40,598 nt of DNA, from positions 1-40,598 of the forward strand of contig JAIYAL010000084.1 in the NCBI GenBank assembly GCA_027489095.1. The letters run 5' to 3'. This DNA comes from Erythrobacteraceae bacterium (lineage in GTDB: Bacteria; Pseudomonadota; Alphaproteobacteria; Sphingomonadales; Sphingomonadaceae). The position numbers were made by a program, and so were the translations under genes. Numbering within the stretch: position 1 is the stretch's first letter; every line of letters begins with the position of its first letter. A model generated the notes under the pieces. That model worked only from the letters and a program-made list of their open reading frames with translations. It had not been told where the DNA came from and ran no database searches. Positions 28,905 to 39,177 of the stretch are shown piece by piece.

Positions 28905-29058
28905 GATGCTGCCGAGACTACGCGTCAGCGGTCGCGGTCGCCATATGACTATGGTTACTTTCCAAGCAATTTTTCCATCCGTCCCTTCCGGGAACAGAAT
29001 TGACGAAGCGTTTACCTTAAGCCGCTTGGAGGTCAGCTCGCGCGTCAGCGCGGCGCAA

Positions 29059-29268
29059 TCACGCGATGATATCCGGCAACAGCGTGTCTTCGATGATCGA
29101 GATCTGATCCTTGAGGCGCAGCTTGCGCTTCTTGAGCCGCGCAATCTGGAGCATGTCGGCCGAAGCGCTGCCGCGCGCGGCTTCGGTCAGGGCGGCGATC
29201 GCGGCGTCAAGGTCGCGGTGCTCGGTCCGGAGCAATTCGAGCATTTTGCGTAGCTCCTGCTCGGTCAT
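29059..29268 (-). CDS. DUF465 (YdcH-like) family protein
   Basis: MTEQELRKMLELLRTEHRDLDAAIAALTEA...QIARLKKRKLRLKDQISIIEDTLLPDIIA. Confidence 0.87.
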   Translation of the reverse strand: MTEQELRKMLELLRTEHRDLDAAIAALTEAARGSASADMLQIARLKKRKLRLKDQISIIEDTLLPDIIA

Positions 29269-29609
29269 GTTAGCCCCTGATCCCTTCGTTGTGCGCAAGG
29301 CCCGATACCGGCGGTGCCCCCGGCTGTATTCCGATGCCGCGCCAATGCACGGCCCCGCTACCCGTTCCCGCGCGGGTTTGTAAGATGCCTTCGTGCAGTT
29401 TTCGCGCGCCGCATGTCAGTTCGCGTGCCCGCCCGCGCGCCGGGCTCCCGGTACACGCTTCCTCGCGGTCCAGCACCGATGCGTCGGTTAAGGATGTGTT
29501 CGCACTTTGCAAGTCACTCTGCCTGTGGTTTCACTGAAACCTGCGGCTCGGTCGCGATCGTTCCGAGTCGCCTTTATCGGGGGTATTCCCCCGCAGGCTA
29601 GGAGAACGC

Positions 29610-29777
29610 ATGATGGCATCGACCGCAGTGTCCCACCTCAACGCCCTTCAGACCAAGCACGCCGGCCTTGAGGCCCGTCTGCGCGACGAGATGGCCCGAC
29701 CTGTACCCGATACCGTGACGATCCAGTCCCTCAAGAAACAGAAGCTCCGCCTCAAAGAAGAGATCGCCGGCTCCTGA
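29610..29777 (+). CDS. DUF465 (YdcH-like) family small protein, absent from the supplied ORF track
   Basis: MMASTAVSHLNALQTKHAGLEARLRDEMARPVPDTVTIQSLKKQKLRLKEEIAGS (55 aa); AGGAG upstream; LKKQKLRLKEEI signature. Confidence 0.85.
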   Translation: MMASTAVSHLNALQTKHAGLEARLRDEMARPVPDTVTIQSLKKQKLRLKEEIAGS

Positions 29778-29886
29778 CGCCGGAGGCGATGGAGGCGGCC
29801 GCGGCTGCTTTGCGGTGGGGCATACGGCCTATTTCGCATCTGGCCCTTTTGCATTTGCCGCGCGGAATGAATAAGTCCGCTAAGGT

Positions 29887-32172
29887 ATGACCGCAGCTGC
29901 CTCCGCCCGCCAGATCCTCACCCGCCTCACCGAGGTGATGGCCTCGCGCATGCACGCGCAGGGCAAGCTCGATCAGGTCGTCGAGATCATCGGCGAGTGC
30001 CTGTTGAGCGAGGTCTGTTCGATCTACCTCCTGCGTGAGGGGATGCTCGAACTGTTCGCCACCCGCGGTCTCAACCAGAGCGCGGTGCACGTCACCCGCA
30101 TGGCGATCGGCGAGGGGCTGACCGGGGCGATTGCCCAGAAGGTCGAGACGCTGAACCTCGCCGAGGCCAAGGCGCACCCGGACTTCCAGTATCGCCCCGA
30201 AACGGGTGAGGATAAGTTCCACTCCTTCGCCGGGGTGCCGATCGTCTATCGCGAGCGCGCGGTGGGCGTGCTGTGCGTCCAGCATGTCGAGCCGCGCCGC
30301 TACGAAGAAGTCGAGATCGAGGCGCTCCAGACCACCGCGATGGTGCTTTCGGAGCTGATCGCCAACGCCGAGCTGGTCGACGAGGAGGATGCTCTCGGCC
30401 TCACCGCCGAGATGACCGGGCCGCAGACGCTTTCCGGCCTGACGCTGGTCAAGGGTCTGGGCGCGGGGCACGCCGTCTATCACCAGCCGCGGGTCGAGAT
30501 CACGCAGGTGATGGCGCAGGACATCGAGGCCGAGCGCCAGCGTGTCTACCGCGCCTTCGACAAGATGCGCGAGCAGATCGACACGCTCGCCAGCCAGGCC
30601 GAATTCGGCATCGGCGGCGAGCACGAGGAGGTGCTCGAGACCTACAAGATGTTCGCCTATGACGAAGGCTGGTCGCGGCGCATCAACGAGGCGATTGACG
30701 CCGGCCTCACCGCCGAGGCGGCGATCGAGCGCGTGCAGCAGCATACCCGGATGCGGATGCGCGCGATCGACGATCCGCTGCTCGCTGACCGGATGCACGA
30801 TCTGGAGGATCTGGCGAACCGGCTGCTCAGGATCGTTGCCGGGCAGGTCGGCACGGCGGCCTCGCAGGGGCTGCGGCGCGACACCATCCTGATCGCGCGC
30901 AACCTGGGGCCGGCCGAGCTGCTTGAATACGACAAGCGGCGGCTGAAGGGCGTGATCCTCGAGGAAGGCTCCTTGACCGCCCACGTCGTGATCGTCGCAC
31001 GCGCGATGAACGTGCCGGTGATCGGCCGCATAGCCAAAGACAAGGGTGGGGGCGTGCGCGCCACCATCCGCGAGGGCGACGAGATTCTGCTCGACGCCAG
31101 CGCCGGCAGCGCCATCGTCCGCCCCCTGCCGCAGGTCGCCGACGTCTTCCAGACGCGCTTCGCCAAATCGCGCGAGAAGCAGGCCGCCTATGCTTCGCTG
31201 CGCGATGTCGAGCCCTTCACCCGCTGCGGCACGCGCATCCAGGTGATGATGAATGCAGGGCTCAGGGACGATATGACCGCGCTCGCCATGACCGGCGCGG
31301 ATGGCGTCGGCCTGTTCCGCACCGAGTTCCAGTTCCTTGTCTCGGCCACCCTGCCGCAGCGCGAGCGCCAGACGCGGCTCTACCGCGATGTTCTCGACGC
31401 GGCGGGCGACAAGCCGGTGATCTTCCGCACGGTCGACATCGGCGGCGACAAGTCCGTGCCCTACCTCGCCAGCGAGATCGCCGCGCAGGACGAAAACCCG
31501 GCAATGGGCTGGCGCGCGCTGCGGCTTGCGCTCGAACGCGAAGGCTTGATGAAGATCCAGGCGCGTTCGCTGCTCGAGGCGGCGGCGGGACGCTCGCTGT
31601 ATGTCATGTTCCCGATGGTCTCCGAGCCGTGGGAGTTCGACGCGGCCAAGACCGTGTTCGACGAGCAGCTCGCCTTCCTTCGCGCGCAGAAGAAAATGCT
31701 GCCCGAACAGATCCATTTCGGCGCCATGCTTGAGGTGCCCGCGCTCGCGGAAGTGCTGGATATGCTGCTGCCGCGCCTCTCCTTCCTCTCGATCGGCACA
31801 AACGACCTCACCCAGTTCCTGTTCGCCGCCGACCGTGCCAACCCGAAGCTCGCCGAACGCTACGACTGGCTGAGCCCTTCGATCCTGCGCTTCCTGCGCC
31901 GCGTGATGCAGAACAGCGTCGGTTCCGGGGTTGATATCGGCGTGTGCGGCGAGATGGGCGGACGGCGGCTCGAGGCGCTCGCGCTGCTCGGGATCGGCTA
32001 TCGCCGCCTTTCGATCACCCCGGCGGCAGTCGGCCCGATCAAGGAACTGGTGCGCAAGGTCGACCTTGCCGAGCTTACCGCGGCGATGAACGGCTGGCTC
32101 GTCAGCCCGCAGCGGTCCCTGCGCGATCAGCTCTCGGCCTGGGCTGATGCACGCGACATCGAGCATGATTAA
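29887..32172 (+). CDS. ptsP: phosphoenolpyruvate-protein phosphotransferase PtsP (EI-Ntr, GAF domain)
   Basis: N-terminal GAF (GEGLTGAIAQKVETLNL), EEGSLTAHVVIVARAMNVPVIG (active His region), GADGVGLFRTEFQFL, FRTVDIGGDKSVPYL, IGTNDLTQFLFAADR, VCGEMGG. Confidence 0.95.
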   Translation: MTAAASARQILTRLTEVMASRMHAQGKLDQVVEIIGECLLSEVCSIYLLREGMLELFATRGLNQSAVHVTRMAIGEGLTGAIAQKVETLNLAEAKAHPDFQYRPETGEDKFHSFAGVPIVYRERAVGVLCVQHVEPRRYEEVEIEALQTTAMVLSELIANAELVDEEDALGLTAEMTGPQTLSGLTLVKGLGAGHAVYHQPRVEITQVMAQDIEAERQRVYRAFDKMREQIDTLASQAEFGIGGEHEEVLETYKMFAYDEGWSRRINEAIDAGLTAEAAIERVQQHTRMRMRAIDDPLLADRMHDLEDLANRLLRIVAGQVGTAASQGLRRDTILIARNLGPAELLEYDKRRLKGVILEEGSLTAHVVIVARAMNVPVIGRIAKDKGGGVRATIREGDEILLDASAGSAIVRPLPQVADVFQTRFAKSREKQAAYASLRDVEPFTRCGTRIQVMMNAGLRDDMTALAMTGADGVGLFRTEFQFLVSATLPQRERQTRLYRDVLDAAGDKPVIFRTVDIGGDKSVPYLASEIAAQDENPAMGWRALRLALEREGLMKIQARSLLEAAAGRSLYVMFPMVSEPWEFDAAKTVFDEQLAFLRAQKKMLPEQIHFGAMLEVPALAEVLDMLLPRLSFLSIGTNDLTQFLFAADRANPKLAERYDWLSPSILRFLRRVMQNSVGSGVDIGVCGEMGGRRLEALALLGIGYRRLSITPAAVGPIKELVRKVDLAELTAAMNGWLVSPQRSLRDQLSAWADARDIEHD

Positions 32173-32326
32173 GGCCGTCTTGCGGAGAGACGTGCGCAGG
32201 ACACGCCAGTGTGCTAAGGCGGCGCTTGACAGGACAGGCCCCGGCGGGTGAGTGCCGGTCGCGGACAAGTCCATCTCTCACTCAGACAAAAGCCTCGGCA
32301 AGAAGGCGCGGAAAACTCGGGCCATC

Positions 32327-33298
32327 ATGGATAGCGAAGACCCCACCAGCGCCGACATTGCGCCAGATACGCCTGTAGCCGGGCCCGGTGACCGGCTGCG
32401 CGCGGCGCGCGAGGCCCTGCGACTCGACCTGCCGCACATCGCTGCCGAAACCCGCATCCCGCTGCGCCACCTCCAGTCGATCGAGGGCGGGCAGTTCGAA
32501 AAGCTGCCCTCGCGCACCTATGCGATGGGGTTCTCGCGCACTTACGCCAAGGCCGTCGGGCTCGACCCTGCCGAGATCGCCGATCTGGTGCGCGCAGAGC
32601 TTTCCGACGGGTCGATCCGGCGCACCGTGCCCTCCTCCGCGATGGAGCCCGGCGATCCGGCGCGATTGCCCTCATCGGGTCTTGCCTGGGCGCTGGCTGG
32701 GGCGGTGCTGATCCTCGCGATCGGCGCCTTCGCCTACTACCGCACCCAATTCGCCGCTGGTGCCGAGCCCGCCTCGCTGCTCGCGCCAAAGCCCACCGCC
32801 AGCGCCGCAGCCCCGGTCGGGGCAGCGCGTTCGCCTGCCCCGGTGGCAAGCGGCCCGGTGGTGCTCACCGCGAGCGAGGACGGCATCTGGGTGCGGCTCT
32901 ATGAAGAGGGCGGCGAACGCCTGACAGAGCGCACCTTGAAGCAGGGCGAGGCGCTGGAGGTTCCCCCGGCGGCGCGCGATCCGCGCATCAATACCGGCCG
33001 GCCCGATGCGCTCGCCGTCACGATAGGTGGGCAACCGGTGGCAAGGCTCGCCGAGCGGTCGGAGACGATCATCGGCGTGCCGGTATCGGCGGCGGCACTG
33101 CTGGCGCGGGGCAACCCTGCAGCGACCGCAGCTCCCGCAGCCGGAGCGAGCCCGCTTGCCACCGAGACCGTGCCGGTTCGGCGCCCTGCCAGGCGTCGCC
33201 CCGCCGCGCAGGCCCCCGCCGATACCGCCGCGCCGGCGCCCGCGCCCGCCGCGCCTGCCGCCCCGGCAGGCGAAGCGGTGGCTCCGGGCACCCCCTAG
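32327..33298 (+). CDS. RodZ-like helix-turn-helix protein with DUF4115-type domain
   Basis: GDRLRAAREALRLDLPHIAAETRIPLRHLQSIEGGQFEKLPSRTYAMGFSRTYAKAVGLDP, one TM helix, then DGIWVRLYEEGGERLTERTLKQGEAL. Confidence 0.88.
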   Translation: MDSEDPTSADIAPDTPVAGPGDRLRAAREALRLDLPHIAAETRIPLRHLQSIEGGQFEKLPSRTYAMGFSRTYAKAVGLDPAEIADLVRAELSDGSIRRTVPSSAMEPGDPARLPSSGLAWALAGAVLILAIGAFAYYRTQFAAGAEPASLLAPKPTASAAAPVGAARSPAPVASGPVVLTASEDGIWVRLYEEGGERLTERTLKQGEALEVPPAARDPRINTGRPDALAVTIGGQPVARLAERSETIIGVPVSAAALLARGNPAATAAPAAGASPLATETVPVRRPARRRPAAQAPADTAAPAPAPAAPAAPAGEAVAPGTP

Positions 33299-33427
33299 GC
33301 CGTTTTTCCGGTTGATGAACCTGTCTGCCGCTCTCGACTTGCAGCGCGGCAGGCGGCAGGGATTCGGGAAGCGTTCATGTGGCGCGCGCCAGTAAGGCGT
33401 GCCCGCAATCCAGGGAGCCTGACAGCC

Positions 33428-34507
33428 ATGACCACCCCCCTGAAGACCGTTTCCTTGCGCCTCGCCGGCGCTGCGCTGATGGCGGCGGGCGCGGCGAGCG
33501 TCGTGGGCGTGACCGTGGCTGCGCCTGCTGCCGCGCAGGACAACGCCGCCACGGCAGAGGCCCGCCTGAAGAAGATCGAGGCCGAAGTCCGCGCCTTGCA
33601 GCGCAAGGTCTTCCCCGGCGGCGACGGCAAGTTCTTCGAGCCCCAGATCGCGCAGGGCACACAGGGCCCCGCCTCGACCATCCCTCCCGCGACGACCGGC
33701 GCGCCGGCGACCACGGCGGTGACCGACATCCTTGTGCGCCTCGATGCGCTTGAGCTGCAATTGCAGGCGCTGACCTCGCGCTCGGAGGAGCAGGCCAACA
33801 CGCTCTCACAGCTCGAACAGCGCCTCATCGCGCTAGAGACCGCGGCCAATGCGACCCTGTCCCCGGCGCCGGCGGTTGCATCGCCCGGTCAGCCCGCGAT
33901 TGAGCCGGTCGCCACGCTGCCGGTCGCGACGGCTCCCGCCGCGACAACCCCCGCCGCAACCACCCCGCCGGTGCGCCTGCCGGTGCAGACGGCCACGACG
34001 CCCGCACCCAAGCCCAGCCCTGCCGCGACCGCTCCTGCGACCACCGCCACGACGTCCGCCGCGCCAAGCCCATCGCGCATTGCGGCGGTGCAGGCGATTG
34101 CCAAGCCGCAGACCACCGACGTGGGCGACGACGAGTATTCCTACGGCTTCCGCCTCTGGAACGCCGGGTTCTTCCCCGAGGCGCGCCAACAGCTCACGAA
34201 GTATGTCGAGAAGTACCCGTCCCACGCCAAGATCAGCTATGGTCGCAACCTGCTGGGCCGCGCCTTTCTTGATGACAACATGCCGCAGGACGCGGCGCGC
34301 TGGTTCCTCAAGAATTACCAGGCCAACAAGGCTGGCGAGCGCGCGCCCGACAGCCTGCTCTTCCTCGGTGCCTCGATGATCGCGTTGAAGGACACCAAGC
34401 GCGCTTGCATCGCGCTCGCCGAATTCGCCGACACCTACCCGCTGGTCGCCGCCGGACGCCTCGCCACCGATTACCAGGCGACCCGCGCCAAGGTGAAGTG
34501 CAGCTAG
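33428..34507 (+). CDS. YbgF/CpoB-like TPR periplasmic protein
   Basis: Signal peptide, coiled-coil N-terminus, Ala/Thr/Pro linker, C-terminal YSYGFRLWNAGFFPEARQQLTKYVEKYPSHAKISYGRNLLGRAFL TPR repeats; immediately before tilS. Confidence 0.85.
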   Translation: MTTPLKTVSLRLAGAALMAAGAASVVGVTVAAPAAAQDNAATAEARLKKIEAEVRALQRKVFPGGDGKFFEPQIAQGTQGPASTIPPATTGAPATTAVTDILVRLDALELQLQALTSRSEEQANTLSQLEQRLIALETAANATLSPAPAVASPGQPAIEPVATLPVATAPAATTPAATTPPVRLPVQTATTPAPKPSPAATAPATTATTSAAPSPSRIAAVQAIAKPQTTDVGDDEYSYGFRLWNAGFFPEARQQLTKYVEKYPSHAKISYGRNLLGRAFLDDNMPQDAARWFLKNYQANKAGERAPDSLLFLGASMIALKDTKRACIALAEFADTYPLVAAGRLATDYQATRAKVKCS

Positions 34508-34514
34508 CAGTGCG

Positions 34515-35507
34515 ATGACGCAAGGTGGGGCGCGCTTCGCTGCCGACCTTGCGGCGCTCTGGCCCGAGGCGGAGCGCGGCGGGCCGCTGGGCCTTGCGGT
34601 TTCGGGCGGGCCGGACAGCCTGGCGCTGCTGCTGCTGGCAGCTGAGGCCCTGCCGGGGCGGATCGCGGTCGCCAGTATCGATCACGGGCTTCGCCCCGAG
34701 GCCGCGGGCGAGGTCGCGTTGGTCGAACGGATCGCTGCGACACGCGCAATTCCCTTCACCCCGATCACGGTAACGCTTGCTCCGGGCAATGTGCAGGCCG
34801 AAGCGCGTGATGCCCGCTATGCGGCACTGGCGCGCTGGGCGGCGCAATCGGGTCTGGGAGCGGTCGCCACCGCGCACCACGCCGATGATCAGGCCGAAAC
34901 CTTGCTGATGCGCCTCAACCGGGGGAGCGGGCTGGCGGGTCTCGCCGGGGTGCGCGCCCGCACCGTCATCGAAGGCAGCGAGATCACCTTGCTGCGCCCG
35001 CTGCTCGGCTGGCGCAAGGCGGAGCTTGAGGCGCTGGTGGCGGCGGCGGGGATCACGCCGGTGCAGGATCCGTCGAACGCCAACCCCGCCTTCGACCGCG
35101 CCCGCCTGCGCGCCCGGCTTGCCGAGGCAGACTGGCTCGATCCCGTCCGGATCGCCGCCAGCGCCGCGCACCTCGCGGAAGGCTGGCAGGCGCTCGAATG
35201 GTATGCCGAGCTCGACTGGCACGAGATGGTGATGCGCGATACCGATGCCCCCGGCGGGCTCGGCTACACCTATTGCGCGAATGTCCCGCGGGTGATTGGA
35301 CTCGAGACGATCCTCAGGATCATCGCCGCGCTCGGAGGCCGCGCCGCCCGATCAGAAGCGGCGCGGGCGTGGGATCGCTTGTGGGCGGGCGAGAACGCGT
35401 CGCTGGGCGGGGTGCTGGCGGTGCCGGGGGTGGAGCGGGTCGAGAAGGTCGGCGTGGCCATGCGGGTCTGGCGTTTCCGGCCCGAACCGGCGCGTTGTGT
35501 GAACTGA
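34515..35507 (+). CDS. tilS: tRNA(Ile)-lysidine synthetase TilS
   Basis: LAVSGGPDSLALLLL (PP-loop), IDHGLRPEAAGE, ATAHHADDQAETLLMRLNRGSGLAGLAG, RPLLGWRKAELEAL, DPSNANPAFDRARLR. Confidence 0.94.
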   Translation: MTQGGARFAADLAALWPEAERGGPLGLAVSGGPDSLALLLLAAEALPGRIAVASIDHGLRPEAAGEVALVERIAATRAIPFTPITVTLAPGNVQAEARDARYAALARWAAQSGLGAVATAHHADDQAETLLMRLNRGSGLAGLAGVRARTVIEGSEITLLRPLLGWRKAELEALVAAAGITPVQDPSNANPAFDRARLRARLAEADWLDPVRIAASAAHLAEGWQALEWYAELDWHEMVMRDTDAPGGLGYTYCANVPRVIGLETILRIIAALGGRAARSEAARAWDRLWAGENASLGGVLAVPGVERVEKVGVAMRVWRFRPEPARCVN

Positions 35508-35555
35508 TCGCGCTGGGGCGCGGGAGGTCTGCGCCACCGTTAGGTGACCAAGAAA

Positions 35556-36386
35556 CTAAAGCACCTTGTCGCCGAGGCCGATCATCTTGCCACGGGTGAT
35601 GATCACCTTGTCCCCGCGCTTGGCGGCCGCGAACAGCTGGGCGGCGAATTCGTCGGGGACGCCGATGCAGCCGTGGCTCGCATAGCCGTTCAGCACTGGC
35701 GAGCCGTGGATCGCGATCCCGTCCCAGGTCAGACGCAGCGTCCAGGGCATGGGCGCGTCGTTGTATTTCTCGGACACATTGTTCCGCTCCTTGGTGAGGA
35801 TCGGGAAGCTGCCGAGCGGGGTTGGGTGTTCCTGCGTGCCGACCAGCACCACCGCCGTGCCGATTTCATGCCCGTCGCGGAAGGCGCTGATCACGCGCGC
35901 CTCAAGGTCGACGGTGATGACGAGCTGGCCTGTGCCGGGGGCGGCGCTTTCGTCCCAGAACCAGTCGCCGTAGCGGATCGAGCCCTCGATCGGGAGGATC
36001 GACTTGATGACAAAGGGATCGCGCGAGGCCAATCTGACCGGGGCGATCACCGGGGCAGGAGGTGCAGCGACAACCGGCGCGGGAAGCGGCTGCACCACCT
36101 CGCGCGGGATCATTCGCACCGCCGGCCCGCGCGGCTCGGGAGTGGGCTCGGGGCGCGCTTCGGCTTCCCGGGTGAGCGGCGGAAGGCCGGCATAGACCGC
36201 CGCAGCCTCGTCGCCTCGCGCCGCTGCGCTGTCGGGATCGACCTCCTCAAAGGCCCCGGAAGCGCGCGCCGCGACCGCTTGTGCGGCCTCTGCGGCGCGG
36301 GCGGCCGCGGGCACAGGCGTTGTCTGGGCGGAGGCTGCATTTTGCAGCGCTGTTAGTGCGATGAGGAAAGCAAGGGCGCGGATCAT
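35556..36386 (-). CDS. L,D-transpeptidase (YkuD domain) family protein
   Basis: Signal peptide; IAIHGSPVLNGYASHGCIGVPDEFAAQLFAAAKRGDKVIITRG (HxnSHGCI catalytic motif). Confidence 0.9.
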   Translation of the reverse strand: MIRALAFLIALTALQNAASAQTTPVPAAARAAEAAQAVAARASGAFEEVDPDSAAARGDEAAAVYAGLPPLTREAEARPEPTPEPRGPAVRMIPREVVQPLPAPVVAAPPAPVIAPVRLASRDPFVIKSILPIEGSIRYGDWFWDESAAPGTGQLVITVDLEARVISAFRDGHEIGTAVVLVGTQEHPTPLGSFPILTKERNNVSEKYNDAPMPWTLRLTWDGIAIHGSPVLNGYASHGCIGVPDEFAAQLFAAAKRGDKVIITRGKMIGLGDKVL

Positions 36387-36436
36387 GGAAATGAGTATGC
36401 CGCGCTAGCTGCAAACTTGCCAGCGGTTAACCAGCT

Positions 36437-36457
36437 CGCGTCCCGGTCGGGGACGCG
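36437..36457 (-). terminator. hairpin downstream of rimO, possible terminator
   Basis: CGCGTCCC-GGTCG-GGGACGCG: 8-bp stem, 5-nt loop; no clear U-tract. Confidence 0.35.
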
Positions 36458-36470
36458 GGCGGGGCGGGGG

Positions 36471-37877
36471 TTAACGCGCGCCCGCCCCGCTCGCCGCGAT
36501 CACCCCGAACAGGTCGTGCGCGTCGGCGTCTTCGATGGTGGCCTGCACGATATCGCCGGGGGCAAGTGTTGTGGGCACGTTGCGCAGATAGACCGCGCCG
36601 TCGATCTCGGGCGCATCGGCCTGACTGCGGCCGCTTGCGCCGATATCGCCGTCTTCATCAGGCTCGCCGATCTCGTCGATGATGACGGCAAGCGTGCGGC
36701 CCACCTTGCTTGCGAGCTTGGCGGCGCTGATACGCTCGGTCACTTCCATGATCCGGGCGTAGCGTTCTTCCTTGATCGCCTCGGGCACCTGATCAGGCAG
36801 GGCATTGGCCGCCGCGCCTTCGACCGGTTCGAAACGGAAGGCGCCGACGCGGTCGAGCTGCGCTTCCTCAAGCCAGTCGAGCAGGTACTGGAAGTCCTCC
36901 TCGGTCTCGCCGGGGAAGCCGACCACAAAGGAGCTGCGGATCGCGATATCGGGGCAGATTTCGCGCCAGCTCTTGAGCCGTTCGAGCACCTTGGCCTCGT
37001 TGGCGGGGCGGCGCATCAGCTTCAGCACTTTGGGGCTGGCGTGCTGGAAGGGGATGTCGAGATAGGGCGTCAGCAGCCCTTCGGCCATCAGCGGAATGAC
37101 CTGATCGACGTGGGGGTAGGGGTAGACGTAGTGCAGTCGCACCCAGGGCGCCTTGCCTTCCGGCGTGCGCAGGCCGCCCAGTTCGCGGGCGAGGTCGGTC
37201 ATGTGCGCGCGCACCTCCCGCCCCTTCCACTCACGCGGTTCGTGACGGATATCGACCCCGTAGGCGCTGGTGTCCTGCGAGATGATCAGCAGTTCCTTTG
37301 TCCCCGCCGCGACCAGCTTCTCCGCCTCGCGCAAGCAGGCGTCGACCCGTCGGCTGGCAAGCTTCCCGCGCAGCGCCGGGATGATGCAGAAGGAACAGGA
37401 GTGATTGCAGCCCTCGGAAATCTTGAGGTAGCTGTAGTGGCGCGGCGTCAGCTTGATGTCAGGCTGCGGGATCAGGTCGACAAACGGCCCCTGCGAGGGC
37501 GGCGCGTGGGTGTGCACCGCCTCGACCACCTGCTCGTATTGGTGCGCCCCGGTGATCGCGAGCACCTGCGGATGCGCGGCGCGGATCGCGTCTGCCTCCT
37601 CGCCCATGCAGCCGGTGACGATCACGCGCCCGTTTTCGGCAATCGCCTCGCCGATCGCGGCAAGGCTTTCTTCCTTGGCGCTATCGAGGAAGCCGCAGGT
37701 GTTGACCAGCACCACGTCCGCGCCCGCATAATCGTCGGCGAAGGCATAGCCGTCGGCACGCAACCGGGTGAGGATCCGTTCGGAATCGACGAGCGCCTTC
37801 GGGCAGCCGAGGCTGACCATACCGATCTTCTTCTGGTCGGGGAGGGTCGTTGGGGCGGTGGTGGTGGCGGTGTTCAT
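36471..37877 (-). CDS. rimO: ribosomal protein S12 methylthiotransferase RimO
   Basis: [67 protein letters not shown] (radical SAM CxxxCxxC), [14 protein letters not shown]. Confidence 0.96.
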   Translation of the reverse strand: MNTATTTAPTTLPDQKKIGMVSLGCPKALVDSERILTRLRADGYAFADDYAGADVVLVNTCGFLDSAKEESLAAIGEAIAENGRVIVTGCMGEEADAIRAAHPQVLAITGAHQYEQVVEAVHTHAPPSQGPFVDLIPQPDIKLTPRHYSYLKISEGCNHSCSFCIIPALRGKLASRRVDACLREAEKLVAAGTKELLIISQDTSAYGVDIRHEPREWKGREVRAHMTDLARELGGLRTPEGKAPWVRLHYVYPYPHVDQVIPLMAEGLLTPYLDIPFQHASPKVLKLMRRPANEAKVLERLKSWREICPDIAIRSSFVVGFPGETEEDFQYLLDWLEEAQLDRVGAFRFEPVEGAAANALPDQVPEAIKEERYARIMEVTERISAAKLASKVGRTLAVIIDEIGEPDEDGDIGASGRSQADAPEIDGAVYLRNVPTTLAPGDIVQATIEDADAHDLFGVIAASGAGAR

Positions 37878-37954
37878 TGCGGCGCGCCCCTACACTGTGT
37901 GCGGGCGCAGCGCTAGGGTTGACGCAGTGCGGCCGGTGCGGGCATTGGGAGCGC

Positions 37955-38194
37955 ATGATCGCCAAGCTCTTCACAGACCACCCGCGCGCCATCGGCGAGA
38001 CCTATGGCGAGCATGCTCGCACTGCGCTCAGCTTCGGCTGGCGGATGACGCTCGGTGGGCTTGCCTGCATGGTCCACGCAGCCGTCCCCGGCCTGTTCGT
38101 CAAGACCGCAAGCCGCACCGTGGTGCAGCTCGACGCGGAGATGCGCGGCCGCAAGCCAGCGCCGGGCGATGAGGAATTCGCTTACGTCATCTAG
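37955..38194 (+). CDS. DUF6356 family protein
   Basis: MIAKLFTDHPRAIGETYGEHARTALSFGWRMTLGGLACMVHAAVPGLFVKTASRTV. Confidence 0.8.
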   Translation: MIAKLFTDHPRAIGETYGEHARTALSFGWRMTLGGLACMVHAAVPGLFVKTASRTVVQLDAEMRGRKPAPGDEEFAYVI

Positions 38195-38254
38195 CGCAAG
38201 GGGCGGTGCAGCCGAGCCCCTACCGGCGCACGCCCGATTGGGCTACACAGCCGC

Positions 38255-38776
38255 ATGCGCATCGCCATCACCAAAGGGACGTCCGGTGACCGGATCGCGG
38301 TGACGCGGCCCGATGGCTCGCGCGCCGACTTCGGTTTTGCCCGCAAGGGCCCCTATCCGCACGACGCGTTCCATTTCTTCATCGAGCGCGAGTTGGGGAT
38401 GGAGGCCGGGTTCTGGGGCCTCATTGCCAGCGGCATGGCACCTGATGCGGTGCAGGAACTTGCCGCGACAGGCGGCCATGCCAGCGCCAAACGGGCCGGC
38501 ACGCCCGATCCCGAAATCGTCGAACTGGTGCAGGCCGAGCGGTTGGTCGAATGTTTCGAGGCGGCCAGCTGGAGCGGCGGCGCGGATGACGCTGCGATCA
38601 TGGCGATGGCCGAGCCCGCCTGGGCTGCCTCGCTTGTGCCACCGCCCGAAGGCGTGGCCGAGCGGCTGGGCGCGATCCGGCACGGCCTTGATGCCTTCCT
38701 CGATGCATGGCGCGCACTGCCGGAGAACGGGGCATTGGAACTCGAATGGCCGATGATGGCCGGAGAACCCACATGA
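38255..38776 (+). CDS. hypothetical protein
   Basis: 173-aa ORF, soluble composition; ATGA overlap with the next gene. Confidence 0.75.
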   Translation: MRIAITKGTSGDRIAVTRPDGSRADFGFARKGPYPHDAFHFFIERELGMEAGFWGLIASGMAPDAVQELAATGGHASAKRAGTPDPEIVELVQAERLVECFEAASWSGGADDAAIMAMAEPAWAASLVPPPEGVAERLGAIRHGLDAFLDAWRALPENGALELEWPMMAGEPT

Positions 38777-39174
38777 ACGACTTTGCCCTGTGGCCTGTAT
38801 TGGCCGGAACGCTGGCCTTCTTCGCGGTCGGCTCGCTGTGGTACGGGGTGATCTTTGCGGTGCCTTGGCAGCGCGCGGCGGGGCTTTCGAACACCCAGCT
38901 CAAAAGCGGCAACATGCCGCTGATCTTCGCCCTGACCTTCGCCTTCGAAATGCTGATAGCGATGGTGCTGTGGCACCTCATTGCCCGCACCGATCCCAAG
39001 CCTTTCGTGGTGATGATGATGGCGGTGGGCTTTGCTGGCGGCGTAATGATCCCGGCGATCGGGATCAATTACCTCTACCTCAGGAAGCCGCTGGCGCTGT
39101 TCCTGATCGACGCCGGACACTTCCTCGTTGGCATGGCGGCAATGGGGGGTGTGTTCGTGTGGTTCCGCGGGTGA
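38773..39174 (+). CDS. DUF1761-like small membrane protein
   Basis: MNDFALWPVLAGTLAFFAVGSLWYGVIFAVPWQRAAG..., four hydrophobic helices. Confidence 0.75.
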   Translation: MNDFALWPVLAGTLAFFAVGSLWYGVIFAVPWQRAAGLSNTQLKSGNMPLIFALTFAFEMLIAMVLWHLIARTDPKPFVVMMMAVGFAGGVMIPAIGINYLYLRKPLALFLIDAGHFLVGMAAMGGVFVWFRG

Positions 39175-39177
39175 GTG

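Noticed and set aside
29528-29542. GGTTTCA-C-TGAAACC palindrome as a third parS
   Set aside because: Central CG dyad is reduced to a single base, so half-site spacing is wrong, and no phased AGACCCC array precedes it. Could still be an operator for the divergent DUF465 genes.
29752-32274. 840-aa minus-strand ORF
   Set aside because: Antisense to ptsP, which has clear domain motifs; long antisense frames are expected in GC-rich DNA.
36025-36340. Low-complexity Ala/Pro stretch as a repeat element
   Set aside because: It is the Ala/Pro-rich N-terminal linker of the L,D-transpeptidase; no nucleotide-level repeat.
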